This document shows, piece by piece, positions 36,648 through 44,562 of a stretch of 64,000 nt of DNA. The first letter of the stretch is position 1. The number at the start of each line of letters is the position of its first letter. The notes below the pieces were generated by a model. The model was not told where the DNA came from and searched no databases. It saw only the letters and a program-made list of their open reading frames with translations. Made by a program: the position numbers and the translations under genes. This DNA comes from Streptomyces aurantiacus JA 4570 (GTDB lineage: Bacteria > Actinomycetota > Actinomycetes > Streptomycetales > Streptomycetaceae). Where the stretch lies: positions 1-64,000 of the forward strand of contig NZ_AOPZ01000073.1 of the NCBI RefSeq assembly GCF_000414115.1. Direction: 5' to 3'.

Positions 36648-37610
36648 GTGCCGAGCACCAACGGCGGCGAGGCGAAGGTCATGGGCAGCGTGATCGAGAC
36701 GTTCGGGCTGACCAAGCGGTACGGCAAGCATCTCGCCGTGGACCGGCTCGACCTCACCGTGCCGCGCGGCAGCGTCTTCGGTTTCCTCGGTCCCAACGGC
36801 TCCGGCAAGACCACGACGATCCGCATGCTGATGGGCCTGATCGAGCCGACTTCCGGCCGCGCCAAGGTCCTCGGCCGCCCCATGCCGCACGAAGGCCGGA
36901 GAGTCCTGCCGCAGGTGGGCGCGCTCATCGAGGGCCCGGCGCTGTACGGCTTCCTTTCCGGCCGCGAGAACCTCCTGCGGTACGACTCCGCCGACCCGAC
37001 CGCCGACCCCCGCACCCGCCGGGCCCGCGCCGAGTCGGCCCTCGACCGGGTCGGCCTGACCGCCGCCGCGGGCAAGAAGGCGAAGGCGTACTCGCTGGGC
37101 ATGAAGCAGCGCCTCGGCCTGGCGGCGGCCCTGCTGCAACCGCGCGCACTCCTCGTACTCGACGAGCCGACGAACGGACTCGACCCGCAGGGCATGCGCG
37201 AGATCCGGTCCCTGGTGCGGGAGCTGGCGTCCGAAGGCACCACCGTCTTCCTCTCCTCGCACCTCCTCGACGAGATCGAACAGGTCTGTACGCACGCGGC
37301 GGTGATGACCCAGGGCCGCCTGATCACCCAGGGCCCGGTCGCCGAACTCGCCGCGGGCGCGCGCGGAAGGCTGACCGTGACCACACCGGACACCGGCGAC
37401 GCGGCCCGCGTACTGAAGGAACTCGGCGTGGCCGACCTGGTCGTCTCCGAGGACCGCGTCACGGGCGAGCCGCCCGGCACGGACCTCGCCGACGTCAACG
37501 CCGCGCTGGTCGGGGCGGGCGTGCGCGTCCGTGGATTCGGCGTCGAACGGGCCTCCCTGGAGGACGCGTTCGTCGCGCTGACGGGAGAGGGATTCGATGT
37601 CGCGGGCTGA
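36648..37610 (+). CDS. ABC transporter ATP-binding protein
   Basis: A 320-residue ATPase of the ABC-2 exporter class. Walker A is GPNGSGKTTT (48-57), the signature is YSLGMKQRLGLAAALLQP (148-165), Walker B is LLVLDEPTNGLDP (168-180), and the switch His is in VFLSSHLLDEIEQ. The C-terminal 100 residues are the accessory domain seen in CcmA/DrrA-like ATPases. GTG 36648 is preceded by GGGAGGAAGAC. It overlaps the permease gene by 14 bases, so the pair is cotranslated. Substrate unknown. Confidence 0.92.
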   Translation: MPSTNGGEAKVMGSVIETFGLTKRYGKHLAVDRLDLTVPRGSVFGFLGPNGSGKTTTIRMLMGLIEPTSGRAKVLGRPMPHEGRRVLPQVGALIEGPALYGFLSGRENLLRYDSADPTADPRTRRARAESALDRVGLTAAAGKKAKAYSLGMKQRLGLAAALLQPRALLVLDEPTNGLDPQGMREIRSLVRELASEGTTVFLSSHLLDEIEQVCTHAAVMTQGRLITQGPVAELAAGARGRLTVTTPDTGDAARVLKELGVADLVVSEDRVTGEPPGTDLADVNAALVGAGVRVRGFGVERASLEDAFVALTGEGFDVAG

Positions 37611-38541
37611 CGTGACGGCGGGGGCGGGCGCACCGGCGGCACCAGAGGAGACGGGTCAGGAACCGGGGCAGGGCAGCGGGCCGCGCCCGGTGCGCCTCGC
37701 CTGGACCCTGGGCCTGTTCCGCAGCGAGCTGTCCGTCACCTTCCGCCGCTGGCGCACCCTCGCGCTGCTCGCGGTGCTCGCCGCCGTGCCGGTGCTCGTG
37801 GGCATCGCCGTCAAGATCGAGACGAGCGACGGCGGGTCGATCGGCGGCGGCGGTCCGGAGGGCGGCGGTGGACCCGCGTTCATCGCGCAGGTCACCAACA
37901 ACGGCCTGTTCCTCGTCTTCACGGCGCTGGCGGCGACGCTCCCGTTCTTCCTGCCGATGGCGATCGGCGTCGTCGCGGGCGACGCGATAGCGGGCGAGGC
38001 CAGTGCGGGGACGCTGCGCTATCTCCTTGTGGCGCCCGCGGGCCGCACCCGGCTGCTGCTCGCCAAGTACGTCACCACGCTGACGTTCTGCCTCGTCGCG
38101 ACGCTGGTGGTGGCGGCGTCCGCGCTGGCCGTGGGGGCGCTGTTGTTCCCGCTCGGCGAGGTCACGACGATCTCCGGGACGCGGATCGGCTTCGGGGAGG
38201 GGCTGCTGCGCGCCCTGCTGATCGCGCTGGTCGTGGCCGCCTCACTGATCGGCGTGGCCGCGCTCGGCCTGTTCGTGTCGACGCTGACGAGCAGCGGCAT
38301 CGCCGCGATGGCGACGACCGTCGGGCTGCTCATCACCGTCCAGATCGTCGACCAGATCCCCCAGTTGCACGCGGTGCACCCGTATCTGTTCTCGCACTAC
38401 TGGCTGTCCTTCGCCGACTTGATGCGTGACCCGGTCTACTGGGACGACCTGGTCAAGAACCTCGGCCTGCAGGCGCTGTACGCCGGGGTGTTCGGGTCGG
38501 CGGCGTGGGCGCGGTTCGGGGCGAAGGACATCGCCACGTAG
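37597..38541 (+). CDS. ABC-2 type transporter permease
   Basis: A 314-residue membrane protein with about six transmembrane helices and a Gly-rich periplasmic loop (about residues 80-95). The ABC-2 signature is visible in GDAIAGEASAGTLRYLLVAPAGRTRLLLAK, which joins the second helix to the ATPase-coupling loop. It forms an exporter with the preceding ATPase. The stop lies two bases from the stop of the convergent gene at 38544. Confidence 0.88.
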   Translation: MSRADVTAGAGAPAAPEETGQEPGQGSGPRPVRLAWTLGLFRSELSVTFRRWRTLALLAVLAAVPVLVGIAVKIETSDGGSIGGGGPEGGGGPAFIAQVTNNGLFLVFTALAATLPFFLPMAIGVVAGDAIAGEASAGTLRYLLVAPAGRTRLLLAKYVTTLTFCLVATLVVAASALAVGALLFPLGEVTTISGTRIGFGEGLLRALLIALVVAASLIGVAALGLFVSTLTSSGIAAMATTVGLLITVQIVDQIPQLHAVHPYLFSHYWLSFADLMRDPVYWDDLVKNLGLQALYAGVFGSAAWARFGAKDIAT

Positions 38542-38543
38542 GG

Positions 38544-39155
38544 CTACTCGCCGTACGACCCGGAGCTGAAGGGGAAGCGCGCCACCGGGATGTCCTCCTG
38601 GGCGAAGAACGTCTTGGCGCGGGCCAGGGCCTCGGTGTCGTTCAGGACGTGTCCCGGCCGGGTGCCGTTGCCGAGCAGTACGCCCCCGAAGCGCATCGGG
38701 AAGAACGCGGCGGTGTTGCGCAGCGTGCCGACTAGCGGGTCCGCGGCCGCCTCGTTGCGGTCCGCGAGGGCCGTCACGCCCCACAGCGTCCGGCCCGCCA
38801 GGGTGTCCTTGAAGTCGAGCTCGGGGACCTCCAGCCAGGCGTCCCAGTAGTCCAGGTAGCGCTTGACGGTGGCCGACACCGAGTACCAGTACAGCGGGGA
38901 CGCGATGACGATGTCCGTGGCGGCGAGGGTGGCGTCCAGGAGCAGCGCCTCGGTGTCGCCCTGCGGGCGGGGCCGGGCGCGCGGGCGAGTGTCGTCGTGG
39001 CGCAGGTCCTCGAAGTCGGGGAGCGGGTGGTCGGCGAGATCGATCCAGCGCTGCTCGACGTCCGACGGCAGTTGTTCGGCCGCCTTGCGGGCCAGGATCT
39101 CGGTGTTGCCCCGCGGGCGGGCGCTGCCGTGGACGAAGAGGAACGAGCGAGTCAT
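38544..39155 (-). CDS. Flavodoxin-like NAD(P)H-dependent oxidoreductase
   Basis: A 203-residue protein of the NADPH-dependent FMN reductase/flavodoxin-2 fold. The FMN phosphate loop is FVHGSARPRGNTEILARKAA and the isoalloxazine-contact motif is IVIASPLYWYSVSATVKRYLD. Such enzymes reduce quinones, azo compounds or flavins in two-electron steps. Two upstream ATG-like frames were rejected because the first methionine before the flavodoxin fold (39155) has GGGGGC at good distance. Its promoter contains a long palindrome (39191-39229) that probably binds a repressor. Confidence 0.85.
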   Translation of the reverse strand: MTRSFLFVHGSARPRGNTEILARKAAEQLPSDVEQRWIDLADHPLPDFEDLRHDDTRPRARPRPQGDTEALLLDATLAATDIVIASPLYWYSVSATVKRYLDYWDAWLEVPELDFKDTLAGRTLWGVTALADRNEAAADPLVGTLRNTAAFFPMRFGGVLLGNGTRPGHVLNDTEALARAKTFFAQEDIPVARFPFSSGSYGE

Positions 39156-39190
39156 GGGATGCCCCCTGAGTGCGTACGCTTGCGTACGAG

Positions 39191-39229
39191 GAATGCTTGC
39201 GTGCGCACTATATGCACACGCAAGCATTC
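39191..39229. promoter_or_regulatory. Long palindromic operator of the flavodoxin-like gene
   Basis: GAATGCTTGCGTGCGCA and TGCACACGCAAGCATTC form an inverted repeat of 17+17 bases with one mismatch and a 5-base centre. The unit CTTGCGT is repeated again at 39179-39185. Confidence 0.75.
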
Positions 39230-39236
39230 TCGTCCA
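39207..39236 (-). promoter_or_regulatory. Putative promoter of the flavodoxin-like gene
   Basis: On the minus strand TGGACG and TATAGT are separated by 18 bases. The palindromic operator covers the spacer and the -10, a typical repressor arrangement. Confidence 0.5.
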
Positions 39237-39253
39237 GGGGGAGCGGCGAGAGG

Positions 39254-40294
<1,041 letters not shown>

Positions 40295-40398
40295 TCAAGA
40301 GCGGGATCCGGACGGTTTGTTCCGCATAGCGGTTCAACGAGGGGGAGGGCGACGTCAGTTGGCCCGCGGTCCCGTCGGCGCGTACGCAGTCCGCCCGT

Positions 40399-41871
40399 TC
40401 ACGGCGCAGCCGGTACGTACACCCGCCACCCCCGCGAGTACGTGTCCGGTACCCGAACCCCGTGCCAGTCTTGGGCCCACCCGGGCAGGGCGTGGCGCCG
40501 CAGCACCAGGACGTCGGGCCGCCGCTCGTCCCCGCGGCGCTCCTTCCCGCGCGGCGCGGGCTCACAGCCCGCCGCGTAGGCCAGCGGAATCACCGACGTA
40601 TTGCCCCCCAGCAGACAGGGCGGCCGCACCCCCTCCCGGTGCACCACCCGCGCCACCCGCTCCCAGTCCTCCCGCGCGGCCGACTGGATCCGGGAGTTGG
40701 AGGACACCAGCGACCCCTGCACGGCGAGATGCCCCACCAGCACCGCCGCGAGGACGCCCCCGGCGAGCACCGGCACCCGCGCCCCCCGCGCCCACCGCAC
40801 CGCGGCCAGCACCCCCATCGCCGCGGGCACCGCGAGCAGCGCGTGCGTGGGCAGCAGGAACCGCGGCGCGGTGTACGGCACCACGACGACGTACGGCAGC
40901 GCCGCGCACACGCCCACGGCGGCGGCGAGCCGGCCCCCCGCCGCGGTCCGCCGGAACCGCCGCACCGACCACAGCCCGGCCGGCACGAACACCGCGAGCA
41001 GCACCCACCACCCCAGCGCGGGCACCCGCACGCCGTCACCGGCGCACGGACGGCACAGCAGGGGCCCGTCGATGGCGGTGAGCTGATGCAGCGCGGTGTC
41101 CGTGAACCGCAGCCCGCCCTGCACTTCGCTCGCGTCGTCGAGCCGTTCGCGTACGCCACCGAAGCGAACGTACGCCTCGATCACCCACGGCAGCAGGCCC
41201 GCCCCGAGCCCGCCGAGCACGGCGAGCGCGCGCCCGCGCGAGCGCCACAGCGGCACCAGCGCGGCGGCGGCCAGCAGCGGAGCCGCGACGGCGGCGCCGT
41301 CGTTGGGCCGCATCAGGGTCGCGAGCAGGAGTCCCGCGGCGATTCCCGCGTACGTACGCGGCCCGGGGCGCCGGTGCAGGAAGAGGCCGACGGCGCCCGC
41401 CGCGCCCATGGCGGTGTAGTGGTTGGGCATCGCCGCGTTGGCGTAGAACAGCGCGAACCAGAGGCTGCCGTACAGCGCCGCGGCGACCCCCGCGACCTCC
41501 GGGAGCCGGGGCACGGCCCGCAGCCAGGGCCGGAACCCCAGGTAGAGCGCGGCGGTCGAGAGCGCCGTCAGCCACACCCGGAGCAGCACGACCGAGTCGC
41601 TCCAGGAGGCGACGGGCGCGAGCAGCACGGGCACGCCCCGGGTGCGGGGCGCGCTGAACGGGACGCCGGGAGCCTGGTCGGGGGCGTACGGGCCGAAGCG
41701 GCTCGCGTAGACGAGCTCGTCCCAGCCGAGCCGCAGGTCCAGCGGGACCAGGGCGAGCGAGGCGAGGGCGAAGAGGGCGCAGGCGGCGACGAGCAGCCGG
41801 TGGGCCGCCCGTTCGCGGTCGCGACGCGCGGGTCGGCTGCTCTGCGGTTTCCACTTCTCGACGACGGCCAC
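40399..41871 (-). CDS. Multi-pass membrane protein, GT-C glycosyltransferase-like
   Basis: A 490-residue protein with around 10-12 hydrophobic segments, a short basic N-terminus and a soluble C-terminal part from about residue 400. The first extracellular loop contains LGWDELVYASRFGPYAPDQ, with an Asp/Glu pair at the position used by GT-C glycosyltransferases that take lipid-linked sugars. The layout fits that superfamily, but no specific family can be named. It stands alone between the M28 peptidase and the GlxA-type regulator. Confidence 0.7.
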   Translation of the reverse strand: MAVVEKWKPQSSRPARRDRERAAHRLLVAACALFALASLALVPLDLRLGWDELVYASRFGPYAPDQAPGVPFSAPRTRGVPVLLAPVASWSDSVVLLRVWLTALSTAALYLGFRPWLRAVPRLPEVAGVAAALYGSLWFALFYANAAMPNHYTAMGAAGAVGLFLHRRPGPRTYAGIAAGLLLATLMRPNDGAAVAAPLLAAAALVPLWRSRGRALAVLGGLGAGLLPWVIEAYVRFGGVRERLDDASEVQGGLRFTDTALHQLTAIDGPLLCRPCAGDGVRVPALGWWVLLAVFVPAGLWSVRRFRRTAAGGRLAAAVGVCAALPYVVVVPYTAPRFLLPTHALLAVPAAMGVLAAVRWARGARVPVLAGGVLAAVLVGHLAVQGSLVSSNSRIQSAAREDWERVARVVHREGVRPPCLLGGNTSVIPLAYAAGCEPAPRGKERRGDERRPDVLVLRRHALPGWAQDWHGVRVPDTYSRGWRVYVPAAP

Positions 41872-41916
41872 GGGACCACGGTAAGAAACGGGGGGCCGGG
41901 TCCGGCAGTAGCCATG

Positions 41917-42004
41917 TGGCCGGGCGTGGCGTTCCGGGTGGCCGGGCGTGGCGTTCCGTGTGGCCGGGCGTGGGCATCGCGTGGGCCGCGCATGGGCATC
42001 GCGT
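41917..42004. repeat. 22-bp tandem repeat, four copies
   Basis: Units start at 41917, 41939, 41961 and 41983. The first two are GTGGCCGGGCGTGGCGTTCC plus two bases; the third and fourth diverge towards GTGGGCCGCGCATGGGCATC. They fill the space between the membrane protein start and the regulator stop. Confidence 0.85.
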
Positions 42005-42022
42005 GGCGTCCGCGGGCGGACG

Positions 42023-43048
42023 TCAGGGGCCGAAGCGGCGGCGGTACGCCGACGGCGTCAGCCCTGTCTCGCGGCGCAGCCGGGCCCGCAGGTTCGCCGC
42101 CGTGCCCAGGCCGCTGCGGTGGGCGACCACGTCGAGCCGCTCCTCGCCGCGCTCGATGAGGCGGCAGGCGTACGCGGTGCGCTCGCCGTTCAGCCACGCC
42201 AGCGGCGTCGTGCCGAGCTGGGCGCGGAAGCGGCGGTGCAGCGTCGCCGGGCTGACGGCGGCGCGGGCGGCGAGCCCGGCCACGGTGAGCGGTTCGCCGA
42301 GCCGCTCCTGGGCCCAGGCGAGCAGCGGCGCGAGCGACTCGTCGGGCACGTCGGGCACGGGCCGCTCCACGAACTGCCGCTGCCCGCCGTCCCGGTGGGC
42401 GGCGAAGACCAGGCGCCGCGACACGGAGTTGGCGACCTCCGCGCCGAAGTCGCGGCGCACGATGTGCAGCCCGAGGTCGAGCGCGGCGGCGCTGCCCGCG
42501 GCGGTGAGGATGTCGCCGTCGTCGACGAAGAGGACGTCCGGTTCCAGGCGTACGGCCGGGAAGCGCCGTCGGAAGTCGTCGGCCCACTGCCAGTGCGCGG
42601 TGGCCCGGCGCCCGTCGAGCACCCCGGCCTCGGCGAGCGTGAACGCCCCGCTGCAGAAGCCGACGAGCCGGGCGCCGCGCGCCCGGGCCCGGCGGACGGC
42701 GTCCAGGACGGCCGGGCGGCGGGGCACCTCCGTGTCGGGCCGGTTCGGCACGATCAGGGTGTCCGCCGCGTCGGCGGCGTCGAGCGCGGCGACCCCGGTG
42801 AGCGTGAAGAACCCGTCCCGCATCAGGGTGCGCGGCTCGGGCGAGCAGAGCGTGAACTCGTAGAGGTCCCGGCCCAGTTCGGGCCTGCGCAGGCCGAATA
42901 TCTCGGTGGCGCAGCCGAGCTCGAAGGGGTTGGAGTTCTCGTCGACGATGACGACGACGCGGTGCGGGCGGCTGCCGCGCCGTGCGGAGCCTTGAGGGCT
43001 TCCTTGAGGGCTTCCTTGAGAGCTTCCTTGAGAGTTTTCTTGCGCCAT
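42023..43048 (-). CDS. GlxA-family transcriptional regulator (DJ-1/PfpI plus AraC HTH)
   Basis: A 341-residue two-domain regulator. Residues about 30-200 form a DJ-1/PfpI-like domain with the nucleophile-elbow stretch VGFCSGAFTLAEAGVL. Residues about 235-340 are an AraC/XylS DNA-binding domain: LTVAGLAARAAVSPATLHRRF and the closing GLTPSAYRRRF. Such regulators control catabolic or stress genes in response to unknown metabolites. The first 22 residues contain a QGS repeat made by four 12-bp DNA units, directly at the start codon. It is divergent from the cupin gene at 43100, a likely target. Confidence 0.88.
   Translation of the reverse strand: MAQENSQGSSQGSPQGSPQGSARRGSRPHRVVVIVDENSNPFELGCATEIFGLRRPELGRDLYEFTLCSPEPRTLMRDGFFTLTGVAALDAADAADTLIVPNRPDTEVPRRPAVLDAVRRARARGARLVGFCSGAFTLAEAGVLDGRRATAHWQWADDFRRRFPAVRLEPDVLFVDDGDILTAAGSAAALDLGLHIVRRDFGAEVANSVSRRLVFAAHRDGGQRQFVERPVPDVPDESLAPLLAWAQERLGEPLTVAGLAARAAVSPATLHRRFRAQLGTTPLAWLNGERTAYACRLIERGEERLDVVAHRSGLGTAANLRARLRRETGLTPSAYRRRFGP
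42991..43038. repeat. 12-bp in-frame tandem repeat in the regulator N-terminus
   Basis: CTTGAGGGCTTC twice, CTTGAGAGCTTC once and CTTGAGAGTTTT once. On the coding strand each unit encodes an SQGS-like tetrapeptide and contains an AAGGAAG or AAGG sequence. Confidence 0.9.
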
Positions 43049-43099
43049 GTGCGATTTCTAGCACTCGTACGAGGCGGGGGCGAGGCCCACGATGAGTCC

Positions 43100-43516
43100 A
43101 TGACCAACGAAACCGCCGCCCCGGCCGCCGCGCCCATCCGCCTCCACGACGCCCTGGCCTCCTTCGACGCCCTGTGGAGCCCCCGCATCGTCACCCAGGT
43201 CAACGACTACGACGTACGCGTCACCAAGGTCGAGGGCGAGTACATCTGGCACGTCCACGACGACACCGACGAGTTCTTCCTCGTCCTCGACGGCGAGCTG
43301 GACATCGCGCTGCGCGAGCCCGCCGGGGAGCGCACGGTCACGCTCACCAAGGGAGCCGTCTTCACCGTGCCCCGGGGCACCGAGCACAAGCCGATCGCCC
43401 GCACCGGCGCCTCGATCCTGCTGTTCGAGCCCACCGGCACGCTCACCGTCGGGGACAGCCACGAGGCCGTGCCGGACTACGTGGACGCGACGACGGGGCA
43501 CGCGCTGCGCGCCTAG
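43100..43516 (+). CDS. Cupin-domain protein
   Basis: A 138-residue single-domain cupin. Cupin motif 1 is seen in WHVHDDTDEFFLVLDGELDI, with two His and one Glu as metal ligands, and motif 2 in GAVFTVPRGTEHKPIARTG. Such small cupins act as isomerases, dioxygenases or sensors; specificity is not visible. It is divergent from the GlxA-type regulator with only 51 bases between them, so it is probably under its control. Confidence 0.85.
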   Translation: MTNETAAPAAAPIRLHDALASFDALWSPRIVTQVNDYDVRVTKVEGEYIWHVHDDTDEFFLVLDGELDIALREPAGERTVTLTKGAVFTVPRGTEHKPIARTGASILLFEPTGTLTVGDSHEAVPDYVDATTGHALRA

Positions 43517-43533
43517 CCGCGCCTGGTCGCCCC

Positions 43534-43983
43534 CTAGTGGAGGCAGAACTCGTTCCCCTCCGGGTCCGCCATCACCACCCACTCGCCCCCGGGCTCCTTC
43601 ACGTGCCGCAGCACGGTCGCGCCCAGCGCCCGCAGGCGGGTCAGCTCCTCCTCGCGGGTGCCGGGCGCGGAGTGCACGTCCACGTGCAGCCGGTTCTTGC
43701 CGGACTTCGTCTCCGGCACCCGCTGGAAGAGCAGCCGCCGGCCGAGCCCCGTGCCGCTCTCCTCGTCGTACGGATCGTCCGGGTGCCGGACGGCGATGAG
43801 GTCGCGCCAGGCGCGGCGGCCGCGGAACTCGACGGTCATCGCTTCCGGCGCGGCGCCGACGCCGAGCAGCCGCTCGATCAGGGCGCTGTTGTCCTCGACC
43901 TCGTACCCCAGGGCCTCGCCCCAGAAGGCGGCCTGGGCGTGCGGGTCCTGGGCGTCGATCACGAGCTTCCAGTGCAGGGTCAT
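43534..43983 (-). CDS. VOC-family (glyoxalase/bleomycin resistance) protein
   Basis: A 149-residue protein with two beta-alpha-beta-beta-beta modules. WKLVIDAQDPHAQAAFWGEALG starts the first and NRLHVDVHSAPGTREEELTRL the second; DPEGNEFCLH at the C-terminus is the usual closing motif. The metal-ligand pattern is incomplete to the eye, so it may bind a small molecule without catalysis. It ends 17 bases from the convergent cupin and starts 7 bases after the HxlR stop, so it may be cotranscribed with HxlR. Confidence 0.82.
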   Translation of the reverse strand: MTLHWKLVIDAQDPHAQAAFWGEALGYEVEDNSALIERLLGVGAAPEAMTVEFRGRRAWRDLIAVRHPDDPYDEESGTGLGRRLLFQRVPETKSGKNRLHVDVHSAPGTREEELTRLRALGATVLRHVKEPGGEWVVMADPEGNEFCLH

Positions 43984-43990
43984 GCCTTGA

Positions 43991-44440
43991 TCATGCGCCC
44001 GCCGACTCCTCCGCCGCCACCCGCGCGTCGTACGCGGACCGCGCCGCCGCGATCTCGTTCTGGTGCTCCTCCGTCCAGGTCACCAGGGTCCGGATGGTGT
44101 GGTGCAACGTGCCGCCGAGCGGCGTGAGTTCGTACTCCACGCGCGGCGGCACCACCGGATGCACGGTTCGCTTCACCAGGCCGTCCCGCTCCAGCTGGCG
44201 CAGCGTGACCGTCAGCATGCGCTGGCTGATGCCGTCGATCTCGCGGCGCAGCTCGGTGAAGCGCAGGCAGCGGCGGTCCAGGAGCGCGATCACCAGCAGG
44301 GACCACTTGTCGGCCACCCGGTCCAGGATCTGCCGCACCTGGCAGTCCTCCCGGGTGTCCCACTGGAACGGATCGGTGTCCCCGTAAGGGTCGGCGGTCT
44401 CCACGGTGCCCTCCGTCTCCACGGTGCCCTCCGTCTCCAC
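43991..44440 (-). CDS. HxlR-family transcriptional regulator
   Basis: A regulator of about 149 residues with one winged-helix HxlR domain: CQVRQILDRVADKWSLLVIALLDRR, LRFTELRREIDGISQRMLTVTLRQLERDGLV and the wing HPVVPPRVEYELTPLG. A Cys near the start of the domain (DCQVRQIL) is where HxlR proteins sense electrophiles or quinones. The start is uncertain: an 18-bp tandem repeat triplicates a GGAGGGCACC-GTG ribosome site and start, giving in-frame GTG codons at 44440, 44422 and 44404; a TTG at 44470 lies inside a palindrome and is less likely. It is divergent from the MFS exporter, its probable target. Confidence 0.85.
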   Translation of the reverse strand: METEGTVETEGTVETADPYGDTDPFQWDTREDCQVRQILDRVADKWSLLVIALLDRRCLRFTELRREIDGISQRMLTVTLRQLERDGLVKRTVHPVVPPRVEYELTPLGGTLHHTIRTLVTWTEEHQNEIAAARSAYDARVAAEESAGA

Positions 44441-44450
44441 GGTGCCCTCG
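44397..44450. repeat. 18-bp tandem repeat, three copies, over the HxlR start
   Basis: GTCTCCACGGTGCCCTCC occurs at 44397, 44415 and, with one change, 44433. On the coding strand each unit contains a ribosome-site-like GAGGGC and a GTG. Confidence 0.92.
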
Positions 44451-44463
44451 CAGTGCCTCGGTG

Positions 44464-44473
44464 ACTTCAAAGT
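44464..44473. promoter_or_regulatory. HxlR-type palindrome ACTTCAAAGT
   Basis: A perfect 10-bp palindrome-like ACT-N4-AGT site, 24 bases upstream of the chosen HxlR start. The same core (ACTTTGAAGT) lies before the second HxlR gene at 49912. Confidence 0.6.
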
Positions 44474-44562
44474 GCCTTCTTCCGCACCTGTAGATGCTGC
44501 CGCAGGATTCCTTTGGTTACAAGAAGGAACCGGCCCTCATCGGGGTAACCGAAGGAGTCATC

